64,000 nucleotides of DNA from Bacteroidales bacterium (GCA_016715075.1 JADKBK010000015.1:82832-146831), one strand, 5' to 3'; numbered from the stretch's first letter, positions 16,998 through 26,825 are shown. Notes: generated by a model from the letters alone, not told the origin. Numbers and translations: made by a program.

Positions 16998-18662
16998 ATG
17001 AAACAGTACATCTATCTTCTTCTTTCAACCATTGTTGCCTTCTATGGCTGTCATTCGGGTACAGGCCCTGATATCCTTAAGGCAGATGTGATAATATATG
17101 GAGGCACTTCAGCTGCGGTAACAACTGCTGTTCAGGTTAAAAGAATGGGAAAATCAGTAATAATTGTTTCACCCGACAGGCATCTCGGTGGCTTATCATC
17201 ATCAGGCTTAGGTTTCACTGATACCGGTAATAAGGAAGTCATAGGTGGCCTGGCAAGAGAGTTTTACCAGCTTTTATATGACCACTATATTAAACCTGAA
17301 TCGTGGACCTGGCAGAAACAGTCAGAGTATGGGAATAAAGGACAGGGAAGCCCTGCAATTGACGGAGATAAACGCACAATGTGGATCTTCGAACCTCACG
17401 CTGCTGAAGAAGCTTTCAACCTGATGATTGACAGGAATAAAATTACTGTGTTCAGGGATGAATGGCTTGACAGGGAAAACGGTGTTATAAAGAAAAGAGG
17501 TGCAATTGTTTCAATAAAATGCCTGAGCGGTAAAATTTTCTCCGGAAAAATATTTATTGATGCCACATACGAAGGTGACCTGATGGCTGTTGCAGGAGTC
17601 AGTTATCATATAGGCCGTGAAGCATCGTCTGAATATAATGAGGAATGGAACGGAGTGCAGACGGGTGACTTTCCGATTAAACATCATGACTTCGATACAC
17701 TGAAGATCTCCCCTTATGTAATCGCTGGTGATTCTTCAAGCGGTATACTTCCGCGGATTTCATCAATCGTGCCCGGCATGAGAGGAGATGGAGACAAAAG
17801 GATACAAGCCTACTGTTACAGAACCTGCCTGACTGATAACATGAACAACAGAGTCCCTTTTACACGCCCGGAGGGATATGACTCAACACAGTATGAACTG
17901 CTGATCAGGATTTATAACGCAGGCTGGCGTGGCACTTTCAATAAATTCGATCCGATCCCCAATATGAAAACAGATGTCAATAACCATGGTCCGTTCAGCT
18001 TTGACAATATAGGCATGAACTATGAATATCCGGAGGCTGGATATGATAGAAGAAAAGAGATCATTAGTGAACATATAACCTATCAGAAAGGTTTGCTGTA
18101 TTTTATTGCCAATGATCCACGTGTACCTGTCGATGTCAGAAATGAAATGGGCCGGTGGGGATACTCAAAGGATGAATTCAGCGATAATGGTAACTGGCCA
18201 TATAACATATATGTAAGAGAGGCCAGGCGTATGGAGGGTGAATATGTGATGACAGAAAACGATGTGTTGGGGAAAAGAGATGTTCCTCATTCTATAGGGA
18301 TGGGCTCATATAATCTTGATTCGCATAATACTCAGCGTTATATCAAAGCCGATGGGTTTGTCGAGAATGAAGGCGATATTGAACTTCCTACAAATCACCC
18401 ATATATGATCGATCTCGGCTCAATACTTCCAAAAAGCGATGAATGCAGGAATCTGTTGGTCCCGGTTTGCGTGTCCAGTACACATATTGCTTTTGGTTCA
18501 ATAAGGATGGAACCGGTATTTATGATCCTTGGTCAGAGTGCAGGGACAATAGCCTCGCTGGCCCTTGAGAAGAAGAAAAGCATATACGAATTAGATTATG
18601 AAGAAATAAAAGCCCGTCTTGAAGCTGACGGGCAAATATTAAAATACACTATGTATAAATAA
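16998..18662 (+). CDS. FAD-dependent oxidoreductase (PF12831 type), lipoprotein
   Basis: The 554-residue protein has a lipobox ending FYGC, then a dinucleotide-binding start (DVIIYGGTSAAVTTAVQVKRMG) and the motif RHLGGLSSSGLGFTD, typical of the FAD_oxidored family PF12831. Its members are common beside glycoside hydrolases in Bacteroidota, usually exported, with unknown sugar-oxidising or other redox roles. The position between a GH-like protein and an apiosidase-like protein fits a glycan-processing role. The substrate cannot be assigned. Confidence 0.72.
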   Translation: MKQYIYLLLSTIVAFYGCHSGTGPDILKADVIIYGGTSAAVTTAVQVKRMGKSVIIVSPDRHLGGLSSSGLGFTDTGNKEVIGGLAREFYQLLYDHYIKPESWTWQKQSEYGNKGQGSPAIDGDKRTMWIFEPHAAEEAFNLMIDRNKITVFRDEWLDRENGVIKKRGAIVSIKCLSGKIFSGKIFIDATYEGDLMAVAGVSYHIGREASSEYNEEWNGVQTGDFPIKHHDFDTLKISPYVIAGDSSSGILPRISSIVPGMRGDGDKRIQAYCYRTCLTDNMNNRVPFTRPEGYDSTQYELLIRIYNAGWRGTFNKFDPIPNMKTDVNNHGPFSFDNIGMNYEYPEAGYDRRKEIISEHITYQKGLLYFIANDPRVPVDVRNEMGRWGYSKDEFSDNGNWPYNIYVREARRMEGEYVMTENDVLGKRDVPHSIGMGSYNLDSHNTQRYIKADGFVENEGDIELPTNHPYMIDLGSILPKSDECRNLLVPVCVSSTHIAFGSIRMEPVFMILGQSAGTIASLALEKKKSIYELDYEEIKARLEADGQILKYTMYK

Positions 18663-18669
18663 TTATCTC

Positions 18670-20412
18670 ATGAACAAAAAAACGCTACCCAGGGAGATCA
18701 CAGAAACAGCTCTCAAATTTGCATTCCTCAGGTCGGTTCCTGCCCATATATTTCATGTTTCCTATCTGCTTATTTTCCTTCTGACCATAATTGTTTTACA
18801 TTCAGGTTGCGATAGAGAAAATGTATCAATCCGCATTCCCCAATATTCAACACATGAAATCGTTTTGAAGGCTGGGCAGGAATATAAAAATGCATATACT
18901 GACGTTGAAGTATGGGCTGTTTTTACAAATCAGGATAAGGATACCATGCTCCGACCTGCATTTTGGGATGGAGGATCAATCTGGAAAATCAGATTTGCCC
19001 CTTTGGATTCTAATAAAATCTGGCATTGGCGGAGTTTTTCTTCCAATCAGTCAGATAAGGGGCTCTCCGGTAAAAAAGGATCTTTTATGTCAGTAAGTAG
19101 GCAAAAAACAAATGGACTTTTATCTGAAGGTCCCCTGAAGATCTCACCTGGAAAGCGAAGTGTGATCCATCACTCCGGTAAACCTTTTCTGATGGTTGCC
19201 AATACCGGCTGGGCGAGTCCGTTCAGAGCTACAGTTGACCAGGTAGAAGAATACGCTGTCAGCTGCCAGAATAAGGGGTTTAATACTGTACTCCTGGCTT
19301 TTTTACAAACCGACATGAAGGCGGAAGGACCCAATGAGCGCAATACACCACTCGGCTTTAAACGAGCATTCAGAGACCAGAAAGATGGTCATTTAAATGA
19401 GATGGAAGTTGATTATTATCAATATCTTGATAAGATCATCGATACATATCTGAGGCATGAAATTGTACCTGTCATTGCCCCCCTGTTACATGGTTATGGA
19501 TGGAAAGGATTGGATGTAATCGGTAATAAGGTAAAACCTGAGGAGTATCTGCGCTATTGCAGATATCTGCTTGCAAGATACGGCAGCCATCCGGCTATGT
19601 GGTTGCTTTCTGTCGATGGAGGAGGCTTTGCTCCCGGTATAACTGAGTGTGGGGAGATGCTTGAAAAATGGGATGCCTACAAGCAGCCAACCGGGCTACA
19701 TTACAACCCATTCGATGAAACCATTGCCACGTGGGCTGTTAGCATGCCTGATCCCAAACTCTATTGTCTGCATGAGAATAAAACACATCAGGATAAGAAC
19801 TGGCTCGATTTTCAGTGGGCGCAAACAGGTCATGACGGTCTGCATTTATACAATAAAGTAGAAAAAATGTATTATAATCTGCCGACAAAAGCAGTGGCTG
19901 CCGGAGAACCAACTTATGAAGGTATGAATGGAGGAAAGTTGGGACTGGGATGGTGGCAGGGTGAAGATGCCTGGAATGAATTGATGCATGGTGGAACCAT
20001 GGGAGTTGTGTATGGAGCAGCGGCTCTCTGGCAATGGAAAATTACAGTCGATGAACCGGGATGGGAAATCTGGACAGATCAGCCAATGTCATGGAAAGAA
20101 GCCAAAGAGATGGAAGGATCCATTTATGCCGGCCTGGTTGCAAAAATACTTAAAGAGTATAATCTGACTGATATCGAGAAACGGTGGGATCTGTCAGAAG
20201 GGAAACCTCTTCTGGCAAAAGAGGGTAAGTTGTACATTGCCTATATGAATGAAGGTGGTCAGATCAGAATTAATTCTGTTCCTGCCGGTATGCACTACCG
20301 GTGGGTGAATCCCCGGGATGGACATGTCACCTTAAGTAATCAGACAAATGAAGGGCTCTTTACTGCTCCGGACACTAATCCATGGGTGCTTATAATATCT
20401 GAAAACCCTTAA
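18670..20412 (+). CDS. Apiosidase-like (DUF4038) glycoside hydrolase with DUF5060 domain
   Basis: This 580-residue protein starts with a hydrophobic segment and lipobox-like LHSGC. An N-terminal beta-sandwich of DUF5060 type (about 60-150, with VEVWAVFTNQ and WKIRFAP) precedes a DUF4038/GH140-like TIM barrel (about 170-500; FLMVANTGWASPFRA, ARYGSHPAMWLLSVDGG, and AAGEPTYEGMNG as a possible nucleophile region). A small C-terminal sandwich follows. GH140 enzymes release apiose from rhamnogalacturonan II; other DUF4038 members act on other sugars. It starts 7 bases after the FAD protein, so the two are co-transcribed. Confidence 0.68.
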   Translation: MNKKTLPREITETALKFAFLRSVPAHIFHVSYLLIFLLTIIVLHSGCDRENVSIRIPQYSTHEIVLKAGQEYKNAYTDVEVWAVFTNQDKDTMLRPAFWDGGSIWKIRFAPLDSNKIWHWRSFSSNQSDKGLSGKKGSFMSVSRQKTNGLLSEGPLKISPGKRSVIHHSGKPFLMVANTGWASPFRATVDQVEEYAVSCQNKGFNTVLLAFLQTDMKAEGPNERNTPLGFKRAFRDQKDGHLNEMEVDYYQYLDKIIDTYLRHEIVPVIAPLLHGYGWKGLDVIGNKVKPEEYLRYCRYLLARYGSHPAMWLLSVDGGGFAPGITECGEMLEKWDAYKQPTGLHYNPFDETIATWAVSMPDPKLYCLHENKTHQDKNWLDFQWAQTGHDGLHLYNKVEKMYYNLPTKAVAAGEPTYEGMNGGKLGLGWWQGEDAWNELMHGGTMGVVYGAAALWQWKITVDEPGWEIWTDQPMSWKEAKEMEGSIYAGLVAKILKEYNLTDIEKRWDLSEGKPLLAKEGKLYIAYMNEGGQIRINSVPAGMHYRWVNPRDGHVTLSNQTNEGLFTAPDTNPWVLIISENP

Positions 20413-20593
20413 TATCTTACTTCAGTCTGGAAGTTGCTCTCCTGTTTTACCTCTTTTCAGCTTCAGTATAGTTGACATTCCCCGGATGCCCCGAGTACCA
20501 GGTACTGAAATAATCTTTATACCGGTGTGGGAAATAGTACCTTTATCACCGCCCTTCCTGAATATTTTCAAAATAAACCACTTTCAATTCAGA

Positions 20594-20624
20594 TTTGACT
20601 TTTACTAAACAAAGTGTAACTTTG
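20594..20624 (+). promoter_or_regulatory. Complete Bacteroidota promoter
   Basis: TTTG (20594-20597), a 19-base spacer and TAACTTTG (20617-20624) match the -33/-7 consensus exactly. The next start codon is 50 bases downstream, at 20675. Confidence 0.7.
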
Positions 20625-20674
20625 GTAGTACCGGTTAGAGAGAATAATTCCGGGAACTCAAAAAAAATATTGCG

Positions 20675-21172
20675 ATGATTAAAAGAACAATCATATTTGT
20701 CTTACTTACATCTCTTCTGACAGGGATTTCAGGGCTTAGAGCTCAGGAACTCACTCTTAATGAAGAAATCAACAAAATAAACTCTATCCTTAAATCAAAT
20801 CCTTACAGGGATACATTCATGGAGATCACATTCTATTATTCAATCGAAATAACGCAGGACGAAGAGCTAATTGTCAGCATGGAATTTAACGGTCCTCTTA
20901 AGACAAAATCAAAAGCCAGAATCGCTGATCTGAATCTTTCATTTCAAATTGATACAGCATTAGAAGGGACCAGTTCTGTCTGCTGGTATTGCAAAACTGT
21001 TGAGCTATCTGGCAAAGGGGACTGCGTCTATGGTGAATCAATAACGACCCAGGGAGCTAAAGAAACACATTATTCGGATAATATTTGTGTTATGATAACC
21101 AGAGATGCTGTTAAGCGGGATCAACTGATAAAAGCCTTCGGAGAGTTATTCAGGAAGGTAATTGAAAAATGA
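20675..21172 (+). CDS. Secreted protein of unknown function
   Basis: I do not recognise this 165-residue family. It has a signal peptide ending near LRAQE, then a predicted mixed alpha/beta fold with four cysteines, two in CWYC (near residue 105) and one each in GKGDC and NIC. The spacing allows disulfide bonds in the periplasm. A perfect -33/-7 promoter lies 50 bases upstream, so it is probably transcribed alone or with the URO-D gene 31 bases downstream. Confidence 0.6.
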   Translation: MIKRTIIFVLLTSLLTGISGLRAQELTLNEEINKINSILKSNPYRDTFMEITFYYSIEITQDEELIVSMEFNGPLKTKSKARIADLNLSFQIDTALEGTSSVCWYCKTVELSGKGDCVYGESITTQGAKETHYSDNICVMITRDAVKRDQLIKAFGELFRKVIEK

Positions 21173-21203
21173 TATTATAAAATTTGCTATCAAATATTTA
21201 TAA

Positions 21204-22376
21204 ATGGGAAACATGACAAGACGCGAACGGCTGACAGCCACCCTCAGGGGGGAACCTGTCGACCGCCCGGCAGTGAATTTTTATGAAATAGGAGGATTCC
21301 TGGTCAATCCCGATGACCCTGATGAATATAACATTTATAATTCCCCTTCCTGGAGGCCACTTCTCGAACTTGCAGAAAATCATACCGATATAATAAGGCT
21401 CGTGAGCCCGGTGAGGGCTCAATCACATCTTGCATGGGACGGAAGCTCAAATGTCGGAATAAGGAGTCAGTTTGTCAGGGAAGAAACGTGGGAAGAGAAC
21501 AACAGCCGTTTCACCAGACAAACCTTTACGATCCATGGTAAAGAGCTGACCGCTCTAAGCCGGAGGGACAAGAACCTTGATACTGTCTGGACAGTAGAAT
21601 ATCTTCTGAAAAGTATTGATGACATAAAGCTTTACCTTGAGCTCCCCGATGAAATATTTGATGAAAACATCGATGTTGAACACCTGGCCGAAGAGGAGAA
21701 AAAACTGGGAGACAGAGGGATAATCATGGTCGATACCGAAGATCCGGTTTGTGCGGTAGCTGCATTATTTACGCTGGAAGACTTTTCGGTATTTGCATAT
21801 ACGGAACAGGACCTTTTTCATAAGCTGCTTGAAAAACATGCCCGCTTTATACAAAAACGTACAGAGAAGGTTGCAAGGGAATTCCCGGGAAGGCTGTGGC
21901 GTATCTACGGACCTGAATATGTAACCGAACCTCTTCTTCCTGCCTCACTTTTCGAAGAATATGTAGTCAGGTATACCGGTCCGATGGTCTCTAAAATAAA
22001 AGAATACGGAGGGATAGTGCGTATACATTCCCATGGCCGGATAAAGAATGTGGTCGATTATTTTATCAGTATGGGAGCCGATGCTACTGATCCGATTGAA
22101 CCTCCGCCTAACGGAGATGTGGAACTTAAATATATGAGGGAAAAATATGGCAAACAGATGGTGCTCTTTGGGAACATAGAAATCTCAGACATTGAGCACT
22201 TGCCGTCCGACCGCTTCAGAGCAATGGTAAAACAATCCATTACTGACGGGACATCAGGGGAAGGACGCGGATTTGTTCTAACCCCCTCCTCTGCTCCATA
22301 CGGAAGAACTATATCTGAACAGACATTCAGAAACTACCAGATCATGGTTGAAGAGGTGGAAAAACTCAGAATATGA
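21204..22376 (+). CDS. Uroporphyrinogen-decarboxylase (URO-D) family protein
   Basis: This 390-residue cytoplasmic protein opens with MTRRERLTATLRGEPVDRPAV, the typical start of the URO-D/MtaA-type superfamily, and later has VRIHSHGRIKNVVDYF and EKYGKQMVLFGNIE, common in the methyltransferase-like branch. The ATG at 21213 (second Met) is an alternative start. Because no corrinoid protein or heme genes are nearby, a role as heme-pathway HemE is unlikely; it is more likely one of the many orphan URO-D relatives that act on corrinoid- or thiol-bound methyl groups. Confidence 0.72.
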   Translation: MGNMTRRERLTATLRGEPVDRPAVNFYEIGGFLVNPDDPDEYNIYNSPSWRPLLELAENHTDIIRLVSPVRAQSHLAWDGSSNVGIRSQFVREETWEENNSRFTRQTFTIHGKELTALSRRDKNLDTVWTVEYLLKSIDDIKLYLELPDEIFDENIDVEHLAEEEKKLGDRGIIMVDTEDPVCAVAALFTLEDFSVFAYTEQDLFHKLLEKHARFIQKRTEKVAREFPGRLWRIYGPEYVTEPLLPASLFEEYVVRYTGPMVSKIKEYGGIVRIHSHGRIKNVVDYFISMGADATDPIEPPPNGDVELKYMREKYGKQMVLFGNIEISDIEHLPSDRFRAMVKQSITDGTSGEGRGFVLTPSSAPYGRTISEQTFRNYQIMVEEVEKLRI

Positions 22377-22447
22377 CCTGACAGTTTTGTGAAATAGACG
22401 GACAGCGAAATTATGCTCCATCTGCCCAAACCTAACAACTTAATACA

Positions 22448-23023
22448 TTGGAAAAGTCATACACCGAAGGAAAAACTTTTAATAAAACTGATTTTACCAA
22501 AAACGCTCTTCCTCAGGGAGAATACGACAGCTGCAGTTTTGTAAACTGCGATTTCTCAAATTCTGATCTTTCATTTATCAGCTTCATGGATTGCAGATTT
22601 GAAAATTGCAACCTGAGCATGGCTTTATTAAACAAAACTGTCCTGAGCGATGTAAAATTCATCAACTGTAAAATGCTGGGGCTGCAGTTTGAAAACTGTA
22701 ATGAAACCGGTTTGTCTGCGCTGTTTGAGAATAGTAATCTGAGTCACTGTTCATTTTTTAAAACAAAGTTCCGGAAAACAACATTTAAGAACCTTCAGCT
22801 CCATGAAGCTGACTTTTCCGGATGCGATCTGAGCGATTCGGTTTTTGAAAACTGTGATCTGACCAGGGCGCTTTTCGAAAATTCAAACCTTGAAAAAACT
22901 GACTTTCGCACTGCCTTTAATTATTCTATTGATCCGGAAAGGAACAGGATGAAAAAAGCAAGGTTCTCACTTGCCGGAATTGCAGGATTACTAGATAAGT
23001 ATAATATTGAAATAGATATTTAA
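22448..23023 (+). CDS. Pentapeptide-repeat protein (Qnr/MfpA-like)
   Basis: A TTG start at 22448 gives MEKSYTEGKTFNKTDFTK, the usual opening of this family; no in-frame ATG lies nearby. The 191 residues are mostly A(D/N)LXX-type pentapeptides (SFVNCDFSNSDLSFISF, ADFSGCDLSDSVFENCDLTRALF) forming a right-handed beta-helix. Relatives of similar size include Qnr proteins that mimic DNA and protect gyrase, but most are uncharacterised. It is cytoplasmic and not clearly in an operon. Confidence 0.8.
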   Translation: MEKSYTEGKTFNKTDFTKNALPQGEYDSCSFVNCDFSNSDLSFISFMDCRFENCNLSMALLNKTVLSDVKFINCKMLGLQFENCNETGLSALFENSNLSHCSFFKTKFRKTTFKNLQLHEADFSGCDLSDSVFENCDLTRALFENSNLEKTDFRTAFNYSIDPERNRMKKARFSLAGIAGLLDKYNIEIDI

Positions 23024-23129
23024 AACTGAAAAATCAAATGCAGCCAAAATGGCTATTGTGGGCTAAACAACTTCAGGCTATGGCCCGGACAGGAATTGAG
23101 TTCACCTTTTTAAATATATCAGGCCGTTT

Positions 23130-23855
23130 ATGAAAAACACAAATAAAGAGGAAGTTCTGATCATTAAGAACATCCCCAGGGAGAATGCCGGTCTTTTACT
23201 TGATGTCATAAAGGAACGCGGAATAGAAAGCAGGATCATTGATCTTAGCCTAGGTGAAAGACCAGACTCCGCTGAAAAATATGCGGCTGTTGTTGTACTC
23301 GGAGGTCCCGACAGTGCAAATGATGATTCCCCGAAAATGAAATATGAACTTGAACTGATTAAGGAGGTATTAGACGCCGGAATTCCATATCTCGGCATCT
23401 GTCTTGGTCTTCAGACAATGGTAAAAGCAGCAGGAGGAGAAGTAGTAAAAAATCCTGTAGCAGAAACCGGATTCCGTGATCCTGAAGGAAGGTATAACAA
23501 TGTAGTCCTGACAGCTTCAGGTCGCAGAGATCCTCTTTTTGATGGAATAGAGGATAATTTTAATGTTTTTCACCTCCACGGGGAGACAGTTATCCTGACT
23601 GGAAAAATGGAACTTCTTGCAGAGGGGAAATACTGCCGCAACCAGGTTGTAAAAGCAGCCGATAAAGTATACGGGATCCAGTGTCACTTTGAATTGACCC
23701 ATGAGATGTTTGAAACGTGGATCCGTGAGGACCCTGATTTGTTAAAGCTTGACAGGGAACAGCTGCGGTCGGACTTCCTTGCGTTTGGCAGAAAATATAC
23801 GGAAACAGGAATTAAGCTCTTCCATAACTTCCTGAGCTTGGCAGGATTCAGATAA
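23130..23855 (+). CDS. Class I glutamine amidotransferase-like protein
   Basis: The 241-residue protein has the nucleophile elbow GICLGLQ (C91) and the catalytic pair in QCHFEL (H186, E188; the usual HPE is HFE here), which complete the class I triad. The fold is that of GMP-synthase-like amidotransferases, which release ammonia from glutamine for a partner synthase. No partner is adjacent, so it may be a free-standing relative acting as a gamma-glutamyl hydrolase or on an unidentified substrate. It is preceded by about 106 non-coding bases. Confidence 0.78.
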   Translation: MKNTNKEEVLIIKNIPRENAGLLLDVIKERGIESRIIDLSLGERPDSAEKYAAVVVLGGPDSANDDSPKMKYELELIKEVLDAGIPYLGICLGLQTMVKAAGGEVVKNPVAETGFRDPEGRYNNVVLTASGRRDPLFDGIEDNFNVFHLHGETVILTGKMELLAEGKYCRNQVVKAADKVYGIQCHFELTHEMFETWIREDPDLLKLDREQLRSDFLAFGRKYTETGIKLFHNFLSLAGFR

Positions 23856-23964
23856 TTTAAAATTTAAGTACATTTGCTTGTTCAGAAATTGAGATTTTTG
23901 GTACTGTTTTTGAGCGTATTTATTAGATATATCAGTTGCAGGTACCTTAAAAAACGTTAACAGG

Positions 23965-24369
23965 ATGAAAATAATCGGATATTTTGTTATTGCATTGTTT
24001 GCAATTTCCTGCCTCAAAGTGGGAGAAAACTCTTATTATGTAAGATCAACAGGCAGGGTGGAGATAAAACAGACTGATATCCCTGAAACCGGCACAGTAA
24101 ACCAGATTGTGCATATACAAGCCCGTGCGGAAGCGACGAACGGATGCTGGAGTGACATTAGTTTTGAACTTACAAAGACCAGTGAACTGGTGTATTCCCT
24201 TGATGCGTACGGAATCTATGAGAGTTTTGGCACCTGCCCTGATGTAATGGTCTACGGAGATACATCAATAGCTTTTACCCCGATAAAAACCGGGAAATAC
24301 ATATTTCATGTTACAAAAAGCGCTACTGAAACTCAGACAGATACCATTACAGTGACCGGAGAAATCTGA
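23965..24369 (+). CDS. Small lipoprotein of unknown function
   Basis: This 134-residue protein has a lipobox (FAISC, near residue 15) and a beta-rich mature part with two further cysteines (GCWSD, GTCPD) that could form a disulfide. The C-terminal pattern (FTPIKTGKYIFHVTKSA then TITVTGEI) looks like an Ig-like sandwich. I do not recognise a named family. It stands alone with about 110-150 base gaps on both sides. Confidence 0.6.
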   Translation: MKIIGYFVIALFAISCLKVGENSYYVRSTGRVEIKQTDIPETGTVNQIVHIQARAEATNGCWSDISFELTKTSELVYSLDAYGIYESFGTCPDVMVYGDTSIAFTPIKTGKYIFHVTKSATETQTDTITVTGEI

Positions 24370-24516
24370 ATCCGGCCATTCCTGTGAAAAATTCATGAAT
24401 CATGTATATCATCCTGCCAGGTGATATAAATCTGTAAATAATATCTTCATCAGTGAGGTTGCTATAAGATATTATAGTATTATCTTAATGGTGTAAAATA
24501 GTAACTAAAACTGATA

Positions 24517-25464
24517 ATGAAAGTAATAATTATCGGAGGAACCGGTCATGTAGGAACTTTTTTGGTTCCCCGACTCGTCCTTGCAGGACATGATGTGATC
24601 TCAATAAGCCGGCAAAAGAGGGAACCATACAGAAATCATCCCGCATGGCAATTGGTAAAACAGGTCGTCATCGACAGGGAAGAGGCCGACAGGACAAACA
24701 GTCTGGGCAGGCAAATCCTTAATCTGTCTCCCGATATTGTAATTGATATGATCTGTTTTACTCCGCAAAGTGCCAGAAATATCACAGAGGCGCTGAGAGG
24801 CAGGATTCAGCATTTCCTGCATTGCGGCACTATATGGGTTCATGGCCATAGTGAAATGGTCCCGACAGTTGAAACCCAGCCACGTAAGCCATTCGGAGAA
24901 TACGGAATTAATAAAGCTGCTATCGAATCATATCTTCTGACTGAGCATAAACAGACAGGTTTTCCTGTTACCATTCTGCATCCGGGCCATATTGTCGGAC
25001 CTGGATGGATACCCTTAAATCCTGCCGGCCATTTCAATCCGGAGGTATTTAAAACAATTGCTGAGGGGAAGGAGCTTCTTTTGCCTAATCTGGGAATGGA
25101 AACCGTTCATCATGTTCATGCCGATGATCTGGCACAAGCCTTTATAAAAGCAATCGATAACAGGAACAGGGCTTTGGGCGAAAGTTTTCATATTGTTTCG
25201 GAGCAGGCCCTTACACTGAGAGGCTATGCAATGGCAATGGCTGCCTGGTACGGAAAGGAAGCGATTCTCCGGTTTTTGCCATGGAATCAGTGGAAAGAGA
25301 CACTTAGTGAGGAGGATGCAGCTGCAACATGGGATCATATTGCACACAGCCCTAACTGCAGCATTGAGAAAGCAAAAAGAGTACTGGACTATTCACCACG
25401 GTACAGCTCCCTTCAGGCTGTTCAGGAATCTGTGAACGCTTTGTATAACAAAGACCTGATATAG
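24517..25464 (+). CDS. NAD(P)-dependent epimerase/dehydratase (extended SDR)
   Basis: The 315-residue protein starts with a Rossmann motif (VIIIGGTGHVGTFLV, GGTGHVG) followed by a phosphate-binding SR (ISISRQKR), suggesting NADP. The usual YxxxK appears as YGINKAA near residue 129, after a Ser/Thr-containing loop (CGTIWVHG). This is an extended short-chain dehydrogenase acting on nucleotide sugars or similar small molecules. It ends 45 bases before the convergent cyanophycinase gene. The substrate is unknown. Confidence 0.78.
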   Translation: MKVIIIGGTGHVGTFLVPRLVLAGHDVISISRQKREPYRNHPAWQLVKQVVIDREEADRTNSLGRQILNLSPDIVIDMICFTPQSARNITEALRGRIQHFLHCGTIWVHGHSEMVPTVETQPRKPFGEYGINKAAIESYLLTEHKQTGFPVTILHPGHIVGPGWIPLNPAGHFNPEVFKTIAEGKELLLPNLGMETVHHVHADDLAQAFIKAIDNRNRALGESFHIVSEQALTLRGYAMAMAAWYGKEAILRFLPWNQWKETLSEEDAAATWDHIAHSPNCSIEKAKRVLDYSPRYSSLQAVQESVNALYNKDLI

Positions 25465-25508
25465 ATTCTGAAACTAATGTTGAATGGGACCCGTGACTCC
25501 TTCTACGG

Positions 25509-26825
25509 TTAAGGCATAATGAATTTTAAAGACCTGAAATCCCTATCTGTTTCTACAAGAAGGAAATATACCCCCTGCCCCAATCCGGATGTATAAATAA
25601 TTTTATGGTTCATCCATTTACCCTTAAATATCTTTATAATTCTCCCATTTCCATCGCAAATAAAAACTTGTTTGACAACTATATCCGGACATTCAAGATG
25701 GAAACTGCCTCCGGTTACAGGATTTGGATAAATATTTATCCCATTTTCTTCCAAGCCTGAATCAATACCAGTGGGATCGGTGCAATCAATGGCATTGCCC
25801 GGCAGTTTAAACAAAACCCCGTGATTTACATACCAGTTTTCCCAGGAGCCTCCGTTACCGCTCTTCCAGTCTTTGAGGTTAAAGGTATTTTCACCTGATT
25901 GGGTTCCATTTATTTTATACACCCTGATTGCTTTTGAACCACGGTTCCATTCCAGAGGATTTCCTGAACTGCAATTCTCAGGTCCCTGATGAGCAGATTC
26001 ACAATTGGTTTGCAGAAAGTACAAATAATCATTTCTCTTAGGATAAGCTCCATAACAATGCGCCACACCTGATGTATCAATACATAATGCGGAATATGCA
26101 TCTGCACCAATTCCTTTTGCTTCCTTTCCCCAGTCGGTTATAATTCTGGCCATAAACCCGACATGCCTTCCACTTCTGTCCGGATCATCATAATGAGTAT
26201 CAGTTATTACGTTCCGCAAATAATTGTTTTTCAGGAAAAGAGCTGAATCAACTGTCATCCTGATGGTATATGGATCAGATAAAGCCTCAGCGGAAGTAAT
26301 CGTGCCATACCTTGCACTAAAATAATACCCGCCCAGAATGGCCATACCGGCACTTGTGCCGCCAATCACAATATTCCTGTTAATTATCCCGTCATTTATC
26401 AGACTATCAATTGCGGTATTTCGCCAGTAAGAAATATAATCCCATTGGTCGCCTCCTGCAAACCAGATAGCTTCTGCATTTTTAATCTTCTGGTGAATAT
26501 AGGATTCTAATGAGGCAGACTTATTGTTAAAAACAATAGTCTCAACCGAATTGACCTGAACACCGAGTTCAGTAAAAAGATAATTATTATACCCATCGGC
26601 TCCGGAGGCTCTCAGAACCAGAATATCGCCCTTTTGGCTTCGCTTCAGAAACCATTTCATTGCTTCATCGTGCTCTCCCGCACCTCCCATCAGACAAACA
26701 CCTCCTTCAGGTGTTGTTAGTGTATCAAAGGGGCTTCCGGTATAATATGAAGTAAATGTCTGGCCAAATATTTTAACCGGAATCAGGATAATAAAAATTA
26801 CTTTTCTGATGAAACAATAATTCAT
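25509..26825 (-). CDS. Cyanophycinase-like S51 peptidase with T9SS sorting domain
   Basis: The 438-residue protein has a signal peptide ending IFGQ, a Peptidase_S51 domain with the nucleophile motif GGTSAGM (S158) and the preceding AGGDQWDY, and a C-terminal domain (from about 365, INIYPNPVTGG and GVYFLLVETD) of the type A T9SS sorting class. S51 enzymes cleave beta-Asp-Arg bonds of cyanophycin or N-terminal Asp-X dipeptides. The sorting domain implies transport across the outer membrane to the surface or medium. It is divergent from the SusC/D operon that holds a second S51 enzyme, which links the two. About 100 extra residues (260-360) are unassigned. Confidence 0.82.
   Translation of the reverse strand: MNYCFIRKVIFIILIPVKIFGQTFTSYYTGSPFDTLTTPEGGVCLMGGAGEHDEAMKWFLKRSQKGDILVLRASGADGYNNYLFTELGVQVNSVETIVFNNKSASLESYIHQKIKNAEAIWFAGGDQWDYISYWRNTAIDSLINDGIINRNIVIGGTSAGMAILGGYYFSARYGTITSAEALSDPYTIRMTVDSALFLKNNYLRNVITDTHYDDPDRSGRHVGFMARIITDWGKEAKGIGADAYSALCIDTSGVAHCYGAYPKRNDYLYFLQTNCESAHQGPENCSSGNPLEWNRGSKAIRVYKINGTQSGENTFNLKDWKSGNGGSWENWYVNHGVLFKLPGNAIDCTDPTGIDSGLEENGINIYPNPVTGGSFHLECPDIVVKQVFICDGNGRIIKIFKGKWMNHKIIYTSGLGQGVYFLLVETDRDFRSLKFIMP

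Noticed and set aside
22448..23023. Fluoroquinolone-resistance Qnr gene
   Set aside because: Only the general pentapeptide-repeat shape is shared; the Qnr loops and sequence are not recognisable, so no resistance is claimed.
24465..24487. TAAGATA...TATCTTA palindrome before the epimerase gene
   Set aside because: Only 7-base arms in AT-rich DNA; could be chance, so not listed as an operator.
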